NCBI GenBank assembly: GCA_041746855.1
Contig: JBGTGG010000012.1
Coordinates: forward strand, 1 to 40,814
Length of the DNA stretch: 40,814 nucleotides
Direction: 5' to 3'
Source: JBGTGG01 sp041746855
GTDB taxonomy: Bacteria; Bacteroidota; Bacteroidia; Cytophagales; Cyclobacteriaceae
Shown: piece after piece, positions 25,676 to 34,619 of the stretch
How positions within the stretch are numbered: the stretch's first letter is position 1
Layout: each line of letters starts with the position of its first letter
Notes under the pieces: model-generated
The model's input: only the letters and a program-made list of their open reading frames with translations
What the model was told of the DNA's origin: nothing
Databases searched by the model: none
Translations under genes and position numbers: made by a program

Positions 25676-26148
25676 TCATTTTCAACAACTCTTTCTACAC
25701 GCACACCGGCAGAAAGCATCCCGGAAAGGGTATCCATGCGCATGAATTGCGAAAGCTGAATTTTATAATCCCCGGCATAATTAAACTTATAATTTTCCAG
25801 CACGGGAAATTGATGATCGAAGATATCCCCCAGTCCACTCGACCCAAGTGGCTCACCTGACTTTTCATTAAAGAGAAAATTCGTGATCAATTTTTTCTCC
25901 AATTGCCCACCCAATGAATCTTGTAAGATAAACTGATAATACAGATTAGCTTTCGGGTAGTCTAATGAATTCCTGAAGTTGACTTTAATATTGTAAGATT
26001 GATTGTGGTCGGGGATACTGATTATAAATTCAGGATTTTCAGTGCTTATCCAACTCCGTTGTTCAAAATCAGTATTCTTTTCATAAATACGAGTAGAGTC
26101 GCATGCACTTACTGCCACACAAAAGAAAAGCACAATCAAAATTCTCAT
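25672..26148 (-). CDS. gldH: gliding motility lipoprotein GldH
   Basis: A 158-residue lipoprotein; the signal peptide ends VSAC with lipidated C16. The body matches GldH: SIPDHNQSYNIKVNFRN near residue 45, then YPKANLYYQF, LGDIFDHQFP, and a final AGDYKIQLSQFMR and GMLSAGVRVE block. GldH is required for gliding in Flavobacterium johnsoniae and is found across Bacteroidota even without obvious gliding. Its start codon overlaps the stop of the PSP1 gene by 4 nt (translational coupling). Its 3' end overlaps the convergent M16 gene by 4 nt. Confidence 0.9.
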   Translation of the reverse strand: MRILIVLFFCVAVSACDSTRIYEKNTDFEQRSWISTENPEFIISIPDHNQSYNIKVNFRNSLDYPKANLYYQFILQDSLGGQLEKKLITNFLFNEKSGEPLGSSGLGDIFDHQFPVLENYKFNYAGDYKIQLSQFMRMDTLSGMLSAGVRVERVVEND

Positions 26149-27296
26149 GCAGTACCCGATGGTTTGTTTCCTTTTTTTCTATTTCTGTTCCTGTTATTCG
26201 GTCGCTTTTTCTTCTTCTTATTTTGTCCCTGGAATTTTTTATCCATTCTTTCCAGGTCACTGTTTAGTGTGGCAATTGGCTCACGCTCTTTTACAATATC
26301 AACGTCAAGATTGGCCGGCTTCTTTCCAGCTTTGTTCAATTCGATAATCTCATTTACACGATCGACCGATAAAGGATACCAATTACTATCATCGCGAAAA
26401 CCAAACCACATGATCTTTCGGAAGATGTCAGTTTTCTGCAATGACGCATCCCCCTTTTCTGTAGATAATGGCCGGTCAATTTTTGGAATATCCTTTAATG
26501 CTTCTGTATACGTTTCCAGTTCATAGTTCAAACAACACTTCAACCTTCCACATTGACCCGACAGCTTGCTTGGGTTCAACGAAAGGTTTTGATAGCGTGC
26601 AGCGCTGGTGGAAACATTTTTAAAATCACTCAACCATGTTGAACAACACAATTCGCGACCACATACACCGATCCCGCCAAGGCGGCCCGCTTCCTGCCGT
26701 AACGTAATCTGGCGCATCTCCACCCTGATTTTAAATTCTATTGCCAGGATTTTTATCAACTCACGAAAATCAACACGGTCTTCTGCTGAATAGAAAAAAA
26801 TTGCTTTTGAATTATCGGCCTGATATTCAATATCCGAGAGCTTCATGCCTAATTTCATGTCCCTAATGATTTCGCGGGTTCGATATAAAGTGGGAAGTTC
26901 GCGCTTCTTCACCTCTTCGTATTTCTCAATGTCTTTTTGGTGCGCGATACGATAAATTTTCTTCAACTCATTATCGTTGGCAATTTTCTTTTTCTGCATC
27001 TGGAGCCGCACCAATTCACCTTGCATGGAGACATGTCCTAAATGGTGGCCATTTTGGATTTCCACCACGATGGCATCCCCTGTTGTCAGGTTGAGGTTAT
27101 CCGTATTTCTAAAAAATTCTTTGCGACCATTTTTAAAACGAACCTCCACAACATCAAATGCATCCACCATTGGCATATCCATATTGGAGAGCCAATCGAA
27201 CACATTCATCTTGTTACATCCACCTGTTTGGCATGCTCCGTTATTTTTACACCCTTTCACTTGTGTTCCAGTACCTGACCCACACGCACAACCCAT
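26145..27296 (-). CDS. ricT: PSP1-domain protein (RicT/YaaT homologue)
   Basis: A 383-residue PSP1/RicT-family protein. PSP1 hallmarks are the cysteine pairs CGRELCC (C212, C217, C218) and CGRLKCC (C249, C254, C255). In B. subtilis the RicAFT complex carries Fe-S clusters and helps the RNase Y degradosome. The extra N-terminus is also Cys-rich (C3, C5, C16, C22, C27), as in other Bacteroidota members, and could bind a metal or cluster. The C-terminus is a lysine/arginine/asparagine-rich tail (after about 355) likely to touch RNA. purD lies 18 nt upstream and gldH overlaps downstream. The gene symbol is by homology only. Confidence 0.85.
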   Translation of the reverse strand: MGCACGSGTGTQVKGCKNNGACQTGGCNKMNVFDWLSNMDMPMVDAFDVVEVRFKNGRKEFFRNTDNLNLTTGDAIVVEIQNGHHLGHVSMQGELVRLQMQKKKIANDNELKKIYRIAHQKDIEKYEEVKKRELPTLYRTREIIRDMKLGMKLSDIEYQADNSKAIFFYSAEDRVDFRELIKILAIEFKIRVEMRQITLRQEAGRLGGIGVCGRELCCSTWLSDFKNVSTSAARYQNLSLNPSKLSGQCGRLKCCLNYELETYTEALKDIPKIDRPLSTEKGDASLQKTDIFRKIMWFGFRDDSNWYPLSVDRVNEIIELNKAGKKPANLDVDIVKEREPIATLNSDLERMDKKFQGQNKKKKKRPNNRNRNRKKGNKPSGTA

Positions 27297-27314
27297 GGCT
27301 ACTATAGTTTAGTA

Positions 27315-28610
27315 TTACTTCTGTCCTATTTCCAATAAATCAAGTCCGATGTCTTTTCTGGAAAATTGATCTTTCCACGACACTTGTTCAATTCCTTTGT
27401 ATGCCCGATCGCGAGCATCTTTCAAATTTACTCCTATTCCTGTGATTGCCAACACGCGCCCTCCATCGGTTACTACCTTTTCATTTTCCGGCTTTGTGCC
27501 GGCATGGAATACAAAAGCCTCGGAAACTTTATCCAGCCCTTCAATAGGATTTCCTTTCTCATAGTTTTCCGGATATCCACCTGATACTTTTACGACTGTC
27601 ACAGCACATGAACTGTCGACTTCGAGTTGATTGGTTGTTAGATTTCCTTTCGCTGTAGCCGCAAATAATTCCAACAAATCGGATTTTAACCTTGGCAAAA
27701 CAACCTGTGTTTCCGGATCACCCATGCGCACATTGTATTCAATGACAAAGGGTTTTCCTTTTACATTCATGAGTCCGATAAAAAGAAAACCTTTAAAAGG
27801 AATCTGATCTTTCTTTAATCCTTCAATCGTGGGAATCACTACCTCTTTTTCAACGCGCTCCATAAATTCCTTATCGGCAAAAATTACAGGAGAAACCGCT
27901 CCCATACCTCCAGTGTTCAAACCAATATCGCCATCGCCAATCCGTTTGTAATCTTTCGCTTCCGGCAAGATCACATAGCCATCACCATCGGTCAATACAA
28001 AAACCGATAATTCGATTCCATCCAAATACTCCTCCACTAAAACACTGGCGCTTGCATCACCGAATTTTTTATCAACCAACATTTCCCGAAAAGAAAAATA
28101 GGCTTCTTCATACGCATGTGCGATGATGACACCCTTGCCAGCCGCCAGCCCATCCGCTTTTAAGACTACAGGGGTGTCACATTTTGAAATGTACTCAACA
28201 CCTTCCTCCAGATCATTTGCTGTAAATGTTTTGGCCTTGGCGGTTGGAATATTATGCCGAACCATAAATTTCTTTGAGAAGTCTTTACTTCCTTCCAGTT
28301 GCGCCCCCAATTTTCCAGGGCCCACCATCAAAATATTTTTTAGCTTTTCGTCTGATTCAAAGTAATCACGAATTCCCTTGACCAAGGGCACTTCAGGCCC
28401 AACCACAACCAAATCAATTTGATGCTCTAGACAAAATTCCCCGAGCTTTTCGAAATCATCAACTGCAATGGCCACATTTTGTCCGCATAGGGCAGTACCC
28501 GCATTGCCCGGAGCAATGAAAAGTTCGTCACATTTTTCGCTTTGCTTGATTTTCCAGGCAAAGGCATGTTCCCTTCCTCCATTTCCTATTATAAGTACCT
28601 TCATCTTCAT
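27315..28610 (-). CDS. purD: phosphoribosylamine-glycine ligase
   Basis: A 431-residue GAR synthetase, which joins glycine to 5-phosphoribosylamine with ATP in purine synthesis. NGGREHAFAWKI near residue 10 is the N-domain signature; the ATP-grasp core includes VVLKADGLAAGKGVI and EEYLDGIELSVF. A NVRMGDPETQVVLPRL block is the PurD signature near residue 295. The length is typical. The ATG at 28608-28610 and the ATG two codons later are both possible. A TAnnTTTG element on the minus strand (TATCTTTG, 28621-28628) is 10 nt upstream, which would give a very short leader. ricT and gldH follow in the same direction. Confidence 0.95.
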   Translation of the reverse strand: MKMKVLIIGNGGREHAFAWKIKQSEKCDELFIAPGNAGTALCGQNVAIAVDDFEKLGEFCLEHQIDLVVVGPEVPLVKGIRDYFESDEKLKNILMVGPGKLGAQLEGSKDFSKKFMVRHNIPTAKAKTFTANDLEEGVEYISKCDTPVVLKADGLAAGKGVIIAHAYEEAYFSFREMLVDKKFGDASASVLVEEYLDGIELSVFVLTDGDGYVILPEAKDYKRIGDGDIGLNTGGMGAVSPVIFADKEFMERVEKEVVIPTIEGLKKDQIPFKGFLFIGLMNVKGKPFVIEYNVRMGDPETQVVLPRLKSDLLELFAATAKGNLTTNQLEVDSSCAVTVVKVSGGYPENYEKGNPIEGLDKVSEAFVFHAGTKPENEKVVTDGGRVLAITGIGVNLKDARDRAYKGIEQVSWKDQFSRKDIGLDLLEIGQK

Positions 28611-28620
28611 TGATAAAAAT

Positions 28621-28628
28621 CAAAGATA
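28621..28628 (-). promoter_or_regulatory. purD: TAnnTTTG -7 element of purD
   Basis: Read on the minus strand the site is TATCTTTG, an exact consensus match 10 nt from the purD ATG. The predicted transcript would be nearly leaderless. Confidence 0.45.
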
Positions 28629-28664
28629 AAGATAATGTTGCAGGGAGACATAATTAAAGTAGCC

Positions 28665-28694
28665 TCAAATAAAAAAGGGCTGGATAACCAGCCC
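28665..28694 (-). terminator. recQ: rho-independent terminator of recQ
   Basis: GGGCTGG and CCAGCCC (28677-28694) pair perfectly around a 4-nt loop, and on the minus strand the hairpin is followed by TTTTTTATTTG. It lies about 40 nt beyond the recQ stop codon. Confidence 0.85.
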
Positions 28695-28731
28695 TCTCTA
28701 CATTTAAATTATTTAATTATTTGTCTTTACA

Positions 28732-30927
28732 CTAATTGGCGTATTCTGATAAGAATTTGATCCGCATCAAGCGAAGTTCATCTTCTGAATAGTCTTCATT
28801 CGACTCATCATTCAGCGCATCTTCTATGCTGTCGGTTTCTGCATTCAGAAAATAATTAAAAATATCATCTTGCTTATTCTCATCGATGATTTCATCAATA
28901 TAATAGTCAAGGTTTAACTTGGTTCCTGAAAAGCAAATATTTTCAATCTCGGTGAGAAGGTCATCAAACGAAATTGCTTTTGCTTCCGCGATCTCATCCA
29001 AATCAACTTTCCGGTCAATCTGTTGAATAATAAATATTTTGATTTTCGACTTATTGACGGATGACTTCACCACCACATCCGTAGCGGTTTCAATATCATT
29101 TTCATCAATGTATTTCTCGATCATAGCCAAAAATTCCTTTCCGAATTTGTTGACCTTGCCCATTCCCACGCCATTCACCGAAGCCAATTCATCTTTGGTG
29201 GTAGGATAGGTGGTCGCCATCTCTTCAAGGGAAGGGTCCTGAAAAATCACATATGGAGGTAGATCTTTCTCTTTGGCCATTTTTTTCCGAAGTGCCTTCA
29301 GCATATCGAAAAGTTTTTCATCGTATGCCTTTGTCAGCGGAGCTCTGTCCGGTGAGTCTTCTTCTTCATCAATTGCCGTAGTGAAATCATGATCGCGCGC
29401 CAACTCAATTGGATAAGGATTCTCCAGAAACTCCCGACCACGTTTTGTGATTTTTAATACGCCTATATTATCAATGTCCTTTTCCAGCAATTGGAAAATC
29501 AAAGTCTGGCGAATGACCGCTTTCCAGAAATCTGCATCCTCATCGCTTCCTTGTCCAAAAATACCTAAATCAAAATGGCTATAGCTCTTGATGTATTCAT
29601 CTTCAACACCCATCAACACATTGACAAGGTGGCTGAGTTGGAAACGCTCAGCAGTCTGTTTAACAGCTGTTAAAACTTTCAACACATATTCTTCGCCATC
29701 GAAACGTTCACGCGGATGTACACAGTTGTCGCACATGCCACAATTGTTTTCCATATATTCTTCGCCAAAATAATGGAGCAATTGTTTTCTTCTGCACACG
29801 GGTGACTCTGCATAGAATTCCATTTCCTGCAAAAGGATGCGTGCATTCTCGCGCTCTTGTACAGGCTTATCTTTATTGAACTTTTCAAGCTTACTTAAAT
29901 CGTTGTGACTATAGAACATTAAACAATGCCCTTCCAGACCATCTCTTCCCGAACGACCAGTTTCCTGATAATATCCTTCCAAGGATTTTGGCACATCGTA
30001 GTGAATCACAAACCGCACATCGGGTTTATCAATCCCCATTCCGAAAGCAATAGTTGCTACAATAATATCAACATCTTCATTCAGGAAGCCATCTTGATTA
30101 TTCATCCGGACATCTGGCTCCAATCCCGCATGGTAAGGGGCTGCCTTAAATCCGTTTACATTCAACAGGTTGGCAATCTCTTCTACTTTTTTTCTGCTTA
30201 AGCAATAGATGATGCCTGACTTCCCTTTGTTTTCTTTTAAGAATTTTATGAGCTGCTTTTTGGTCTCTTTCTTCGGGCGAACTTCATAGTATAAGTTCTT
30301 GCGGTTAAAAGAAGAAAGGAAAACATCAGCTTGTTCCATTTGGAGATTCTTTTGAATATCCAACTGTACCTTTGGTGTTGCTGTTGCTGTTAAGGCAATT
30401 ACCGGAAGGTTGCCAATATTTTGGATCATCGTTTTGATACGTCTGTATTCAGGTCGGAAATCATGTCCCCATTCTGAAATACAGTGTGCTTCATCAATTG
30501 CTACAAAGGATACATTGACCTTCTTTAAAAACTCAATGGTTTCTTCTTTGTTCAATGATTCAGGCGCTACATACAACAGTTTTACTTCGCCTTCAATACA
30601 GCTTTTCTTAAGCTTTGTAATTTCGCCTTTGCTCAATGTTGAATTCAGGAAGCGTGCATTTACGCCATAGGCATTTAATTGATCTACCTGGTTTTTCATC
30701 AAGGCGATCAACGGTGATATAACAATCGCCAATCCTTCACCCATCATCGCAGGCAACTGATAGCATAAGGACTTTCCAGCCCCGGTCGGCATGATCACAA
30801 ACGTGTTATTACCGGATAATAAATTTCGGATTATCTCTTCTTGCGCACCTCTAAATTGACTGTAGCCAAAAACTTCTTTAAGTTTTAGCTTTAGATCATC
30901 TTTCTCTTCAACCAACATCATTCCCAT
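28732..30927 (-). CDS. recQ: ATP-dependent DNA helicase RecQ
   Basis: A 731-residue superfamily-2 3'-5' helicase. Walker A is MPTGAGKS (K52), Walker B is IDEAH (DEAH at 145-148) followed by CISEWGHDFRPEYRRI, the RecQ aromatic-rich loop. ETGRSGRDG lies in motif VI. The RecQ-Ct zinc site is the CRRKQLLHYFGE to CGMCDNC region. An HRDC domain is recognisable near 530-605 (PYVIFQDPSLEEMA, VNGVGMGKVNKFG). The acidic C-terminal extension of about 120 residues is common in Bacteroidota RecQ and absent from the 609-residue E. coli protein. The gene stands alone with its own terminator. Confidence 0.95.
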   Translation of the reverse strand: MGMMLVEEKDDLKLKLKEVFGYSQFRGAQEEIIRNLLSGNNTFVIMPTGAGKSLCYQLPAMMGEGLAIVISPLIALMKNQVDQLNAYGVNARFLNSTLSKGEITKLKKSCIEGEVKLLYVAPESLNKEETIEFLKKVNVSFVAIDEAHCISEWGHDFRPEYRRIKTMIQNIGNLPVIALTATATPKVQLDIQKNLQMEQADVFLSSFNRKNLYYEVRPKKETKKQLIKFLKENKGKSGIIYCLSRKKVEEIANLLNVNGFKAAPYHAGLEPDVRMNNQDGFLNEDVDIIVATIAFGMGIDKPDVRFVIHYDVPKSLEGYYQETGRSGRDGLEGHCLMFYSHNDLSKLEKFNKDKPVQERENARILLQEMEFYAESPVCRRKQLLHYFGEEYMENNCGMCDNCVHPRERFDGEEYVLKVLTAVKQTAERFQLSHLVNVLMGVEDEYIKSYSHFDLGIFGQGSDEDADFWKAVIRQTLIFQLLEKDIDNIGVLKITKRGREFLENPYPIELARDHDFTTAIDEEEDSPDRAPLTKAYDEKLFDMLKALRKKMAKEKDLPPYVIFQDPSLEEMATTYPTTKDELASVNGVGMGKVNKFGKEFLAMIEKYIDENDIETATDVVVKSSVNKSKIKIFIIQQIDRKVDLDEIAEAKAISFDDLLTEIENICFSGTKLNLDYYIDEIIDENKQDDIFNYFLNAETDSIEDALNDESNEDYSEDELRLMRIKFLSEYAN

Positions 30928-31020
30928 CTAAATAAATTGTATTTATGAATTTTTGCTTCTTTACAAAGCTACTTTTGCTCTTGCATTGAATTTAGTGAAA
31001 AATCTAAAAAAAATTGCACA

Positions 31021-31047
31021 GGATGGATTAATAAATTAATCCGATCC
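31021..31047. promoter_or_regulatory. extended palindrome upstream of recQ (possible operator)
   Basis: GGATTAAT and ATTAATCC are perfectly complementary around two A residues (31025-31042). An outer GGAT/ATCC pair adds 4 bp with one bulged G. The centre is about 105 nt upstream of the recQ start, beyond its -7 element, so a protein-binding operator is more likely than a terminator. Confidence 0.35.
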
Positions 31048-31325
31048 ATTTCAACGTTGCTTTGATATTTCTGTTGCCTGTTAATAAAATAATTCGGCTT
31101 CCATTCTTTTTCATGACAAGATTTCAAACGATTGTTATACCAGGCACATCCCCTCCCATTTAAATTGGATTTTTGAATCCATCAATACAGGCTTTAAACG
31201 CATTGTATCAATCCCAATTTCTCGACAGCGTTTACTTGACCCCAATTGGGTACAGTTTCCTTTTGCAGATAATTAAATTACCCAACTAGAACGGGAATAT
31301 TTCGGTATTTTACTTGAGCGGTCGG

Positions 31326-31356
31326 TTCCGGGAGGAAAAAATGGCTTTTCCCGGAA
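31326..31356. repeat. TTCCGGGA/TCCCGGAA inverted repeat upstream of manC
   Basis: TTCCGGGA (31326-31333) and TCCCGGAA (31349-31356) are exact reverse complements around a 15-nt loop, 166 nt before the mannose-1-P guanylyltransferase start. No T-tract follows, so it is not an intrinsic terminator; a leader hairpin or operator is possible. Confidence 0.3.
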
Positions 31357-31521
31357 AGCCTTACATTCACTTATCGGAAAAAAATCAATCAATACCTTTC
31401 TACTTTGCATGAAAATAAAGTAAGATGTGTGTTTATTTGTGAAATTACTGCGCTGATCTTAACAAAAGGTGCTTTTAAAATTTAGTTACCTCAGAAAGAG
31501 GCATCATCCGAAATTTGATCA

Positions 31522-32595
31522 ATGAACAAAGATTTATATGTGGTTTTGATGGCTGGTGGAGCCGGGGTTCGCTTTTGGCCTTTTAGCCGTAACCAAAAAC
31601 CCAAGCAGTTTTTAGATGTGCTGGGAACAGGCAAAACCCTCCTTCAGTCAACTTTTGAGCGTTTTCTTCCCATTTGCCTTCCGGAAAATATCTATGTTGT
31701 TACCCATGAGCAACACACCGAAATTGTAAAGGAACAATTGCCACAGCTTGCCGATGACCAAATCTTAAGCGAGCCCATGCGCAAAAATACCGCTCCATGC
31801 ATTGCGTATGCCAGTTTCAAGATTGCGCAGAAAAATAAGAATGCAGTGATTATCGTGAGCCCTTCTGACCATTTGATCTTAAAAGAGGATGCATTTCTTA
31901 CCGTAATTTCAAATGCTGCTGTTGAGGCGGCTGATCAAAAGAAATTGATAACGCTGGGAATTGCCCCAACCCGGCCTGAAACAGGGTATGGCTATATTCA
32001 ATTCCATCAGGAAAACAGTTTTATCAAGCGCGTAAAGACCTTTACCGAAAAGCCCGAGCTTGCCCTGGCCAAAACTTTTGTAGAGAGCGGTGATTTTGTT
32101 TGGAATGGAGGAATCTTTATTTGGGGGGTGAAGGCAATCATAGATGCTTTTGAAAAACACCTTCCGGAAATGGCCGAAGTATTTGACGAGTTGATCAGTG
32201 GCGATCCGGCAAAAGAAAAGGAAGCATTGGCGGCTACTTACTCACAATGCAAAAGCATCTCTGTCGATTATGGCATTCTCGAAAAAGCCGACAATGTGTA
32301 CGTCTGCCTGGGGGAATACAGCTGGTCTGATTTGGGCTCCTGGAGTTCCATCCATGAAATTTCAAAAAAGGATGAACACGAAAATGTTATTGATGCGAAT
32401 GCGTTGACTTACGACACACACAACTCGATCATTAAAGGATCACCGGATAAGCTGATTGTTGTGGATGGATTGGACGGTTATCTCGTTGCCGAATTCGACA
32501 ATGTGTTTATTGTTTGCAAAAAGGACAATGAAAGCACGTTTCGAAAATATGTCAGCGAAGTGAAGACGAAGCCGAATGCGGACAAGTTTTTATAG
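31522..32595 (+). CDS. manC: mannose-1-phosphate guanylyltransferase
   Basis: A 357-residue GDP-mannose pyrophosphorylase that makes GDP-mannose from mannose-1-P and GTP. The GTP/Mg loop is LMAGGAGVRFWPFSR followed by KPKQF. Further marks are RKNTAPCIA, SPSDHLI, PETGYGYI, TFTEKP (FVEKP-like), FVWNGGIF and the GEYSWSDLGSW block. It lacks the C-terminal cupin isomerase domain of ManC/AlgA bifunctional enzymes, so the single activity is expected; the symbol is by analogy. GDP-mannose feeds exopolysaccharide and LPS sugars, which PorU-type surface anchoring depends on. It overlaps rlmB at the 3' end by 6 nt on opposite strands. Confidence 0.9.
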   Translation: MNKDLYVVLMAGGAGVRFWPFSRNQKPKQFLDVLGTGKTLLQSTFERFLPICLPENIYVVTHEQHTEIVKEQLPQLADDQILSEPMRKNTAPCIAYASFKIAQKNKNAVIIVSPSDHLILKEDAFLTVISNAAVEAADQKKLITLGIAPTRPETGYGYIQFHQENSFIKRVKTFTEKPELALAKTFVESGDFVWNGGIFIWGVKAIIDAFEKHLPEMAEVFDELISGDPAKEKEALAATYSQCKSISVDYGILEKADNVYVCLGEYSWSDLGSWSSIHEISKKDEHENVIDANALTYDTHNSIIKGSPDKLIVVDGLDGYLVAEFDNVFIVCKKDNESTFRKYVSEVKTKPNADKFL

Positions 32596-33333
32596 ACCCT
32601 TCATCCGCTGCCGCAACGTTTCATAAATAGCGACCCCGGCAGCCACTGATACATTCAAGGATTCGATTTTTCCGTTGATGGGAATTTTGGCCAGCACATC
32701 CGATTCGCGCAGTAGATTTTCAGAAATGCCATCTTCTTCCGAACCCATCACCAAAGCAATTGGTCCGGCCAGTGGCACATCATACAATACTTGTTCTGCG
32801 TGTTCGGTACACGCTACTATTTGAACTCCACTATTTTTAAGTAGTGTAATCGTCTTCTTTAAATCTTTCTCCCGACAAATCGGCAAATGGTTTAACGCCC
32901 CCGCGGAAGTCTTCATGGAATCAGCAGTAATGGGTGCGCTCCCTTTATCAGGAATAATAATCCCGTCAAGGCCAGCGCATTCAGCAGTACGAACAATGGC
33001 GCCAAAATTCCGGACATCGGTCAACCGATCGAGGATCAAAAAGAAAGGCTCCTTTCCCGCACTAAATACCTGATCGATTAGATTCTCCAACGATGCAAAC
33101 GCTACAGCAGAGAAAAAACAAATGACGCCCTGGTGGTTTTTGGAAGAATACTGATTGAGCTTCTCTTTTGGAACGAACGTAAGCGGAATGTCCTTTTCCC
33201 TTGCCAAGGCGGTGAGTTCCTTAATAAGGTCATTGTTCAGACCCTTTTGAATGGCGATTTTGTCAATTCCCCTTCCGGATATAATGGCCTCCATTACTGC
33301 CCGTGTACCGAAGATGATGTCCTTCTTTTCCAT
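32590..33333 (-). CDS. rlmB: 23S rRNA (guanosine-2'-O)-methyltransferase RlmB (SpoU family)
   Basis: A 247-residue SPOUT-class methyltransferase with an N-terminal substrate-binding domain (about 1-80) and a SpoU catalytic domain. Motifs are NFGAIVRTAECAG, the motif-2 LVMGSEEDGIS, and the motif-3 IPINGKIESLNVSVAAG. RlmB methylates G2251 of 23S rRNA; TrmH-like proteins of this size are hard to split by eye, so exact target is inferred. The convergent manC-like gene overlaps its 3' end. The GWxTD gene lies 54 nt upstream on the same strand. Confidence 0.85.
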   Translation of the reverse strand: MEKKDIIFGTRAVMEAIISGRGIDKIAIQKGLNNDLIKELTALAREKDIPLTFVPKEKLNQYSSKNHQGVICFFSAVAFASLENLIDQVFSAGKEPFFLILDRLTDVRNFGAIVRTAECAGLDGIIIPDKGSAPITADSMKTSAGALNHLPICREKDLKKTITLLKNSGVQIVACTEHAEQVLYDVPLAGPIALVMGSEEDGISENLLRESDVLAKIPINGKIESLNVSVAAGVAIYETLRQRMKGL

Positions 33334-33386
33334 GAAAAATTTTCAGCAAAGGAAGTTGATTCGCAAGGGAATAAAAAACGAACAGC

Positions 33387-34535
33387 TTAGAATCTGGCTT
33401 TCCGCCATAAATCCACAATTTCGTACCAGTCCAGTTGATAATCTTTGTTACGGATCAACACATAATTATCAGGATCAAAAACGGTAGGAGACCGAACGAA
33501 GGTAAAGGTCAATTCATATTGGGGGGTTTTGTACTCCCACACTTCGCGATCACTAAACTTGAAAACAGTAGAGGGAAGCCCCAAAATAACAAAGACCATC
33601 CCACGATCTGTTTTCCAACCCTCCTTATACGAAGTAAAGTATCGGTTTGCCAACTCTACATTCGTGAAGTAGCTGCGCATGAAATTTTTTGCACGTTCCT
33701 TATTTCCTGTTATGCTCAGGATAACTTTATCAAATGCTTGCTTATCACCATTGGCATCAATCAGCTTCTGGTATTCCTGCTTGGTGCAGATGTATTGAAT
33801 CGGGCCAATCAGATTTTGAACACTTCTGTATTTCGGATAATCATCTTCCAACCGAAATGCAAGACCATTCATGGATGAAGTGTCCTTTTGAATGAGGTAC
33901 AGACCATCATTTTTTAATGCCACCGGTTCGTTTGCATTCATTGTAAAAGTTGAATCCGGGGCCATCCCAGCAGAAACCTGCGCGAGGCTTTCTGAAAAGG
34001 GTGGTGCCGCGGGAGGGAAATCCCTGCTGTAATAGAAAACTGTAGCCATACTGTTCGAGTCGCCTTTAATCGAAATTGCTGCATCCCCTATTACATAGGA
34101 CTTCAATATCGGGGCATTGTTAGTGCTCACGGAAAAATCAGTGGGATGGTTTGGGCTTAAGTATTTATAAAAATACCAGGCTAATTTTTCTTGGGGATAA
34201 ACTACCCTGGCTATCAAAAAATTCTGAATCGAATCTTTCGGAAAATAAATTTGACCTTCTCGTTTATGCACAGGGGTTTGGAGAACCTTTCCATCTTCAT
34301 CACGAATGGTATTTCTGGTTTCCCATACAATTGCAAAGGTATTGCCCTGAATAGTTGTATCTACAACATCCAAAGCATAAAACACTTTCCATCCATCAGG
34401 CTCCCGCACAACTTTCCAATCGAATGTGAAAGGCATCGAAGGATTATATAAGTAATTATAATTTACATTTTGAAGCTCCTGTGCCGTGGCCGGAAGAAAG
34501 ATAAAACTTAAAAAAAGTAGTTGGATGTATCGCAT
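33387..34535 (-). CDS. GWxTD domain-containing protein
   Basis: I start at ATG 34535 (382 residues) because it gives a normal signal peptide (MRYIQLLFLSFIFLPATA-Q); a start at 34586 would put 17 odd residues before it and would overlap the neighbouring divergent gene. The C-terminal half has GWKTD (residues 306-310) followed by RGMVFVILGLP, then FSDREVWEYKTPQYELTF, the GWxTD domain of secreted Bacteroidota proteins. The N-terminal half is a beta-rich region. The family's function is not established. It is divergent from the methyltransferase gene, and rlmB follows 53 nt downstream on the same strand. Confidence 0.88.
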   Translation of the reverse strand: MRYIQLLFLSFIFLPATAQELQNVNYNYLYNPSMPFTFDWKVVREPDGWKVFYALDVVDTTIQGNTFAIVWETRNTIRDEDGKVLQTPVHKREGQIYFPKDSIQNFLIARVVYPQEKLAWYFYKYLSPNHPTDFSVSTNNAPILKSYVIGDAAISIKGDSNSMATVFYYSRDFPPAAPPFSESLAQVSAGMAPDSTFTMNANEPVALKNDGLYLIQKDTSSMNGLAFRLEDDYPKYRSVQNLIGPIQYICTKQEYQKLIDANGDKQAFDKVILSITGNKERAKNFMRSYFTNVELANRYFTSYKEGWKTDRGMVFVILGLPSTVFKFSDREVWEYKTPQYELTFTFVRSPTVFDPDNYVLIRNKDYQLDWYEIVDLWRKARF

Positions 34536-34592
34536 GTGTAAAAAGCTCCTTGAAAAATAAGCATGTTTAGTCAAATTGTAGTGCACAAAAGT

Positions 34593-34600
34593 TATTTTTG
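34593..34600 (+). promoter_or_regulatory. TAnnTTTG -7 element of the methyltransferase gene
   Basis: TATTTTTG matches the consensus exactly and lies 20 nt before ATG 34620. Its place inside the apparent longer ORF (from 34563) supports the shorter start. Confidence 0.5.
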
Positions 34601-34619
34601 CCGCTCAACGAGCATTTTA

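Larger units (their letters stand above)
30928..31521. other. 594-nt intergenic region between divergent recQ and manC
   Basis: I find no gene. CAAAGCTA at 30964-30971 is TAGCTTTG on the minus strand, a -7 element 37 nt from the recQ start. An extended palindrome lies at 31021-31047. CCCAATTGGG is at 31241-31250. A TTCCGGGA/TCCCGGAA inverted repeat is at 31326-31356, and a TACTTT/AAAGTA pair near 31402-31423. Together they look like a regulatory region, possibly with remnants of a lost element; I recognise no transposase or RNA family. Confidence 0.45.

Noticed and set aside
31241..31250. CCCAATTGGG as the end of an insertion sequence
   Set aside because: No matching second end, transposase fragment or target duplication is visible.
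34563..34619. Longer N-terminus for the methyltransferase (ATG 34563)
   Set aside because: The extension holds a TAnnTTTG element at 34593-34600 and its residues do not look like the family; ATG 34620 is used.
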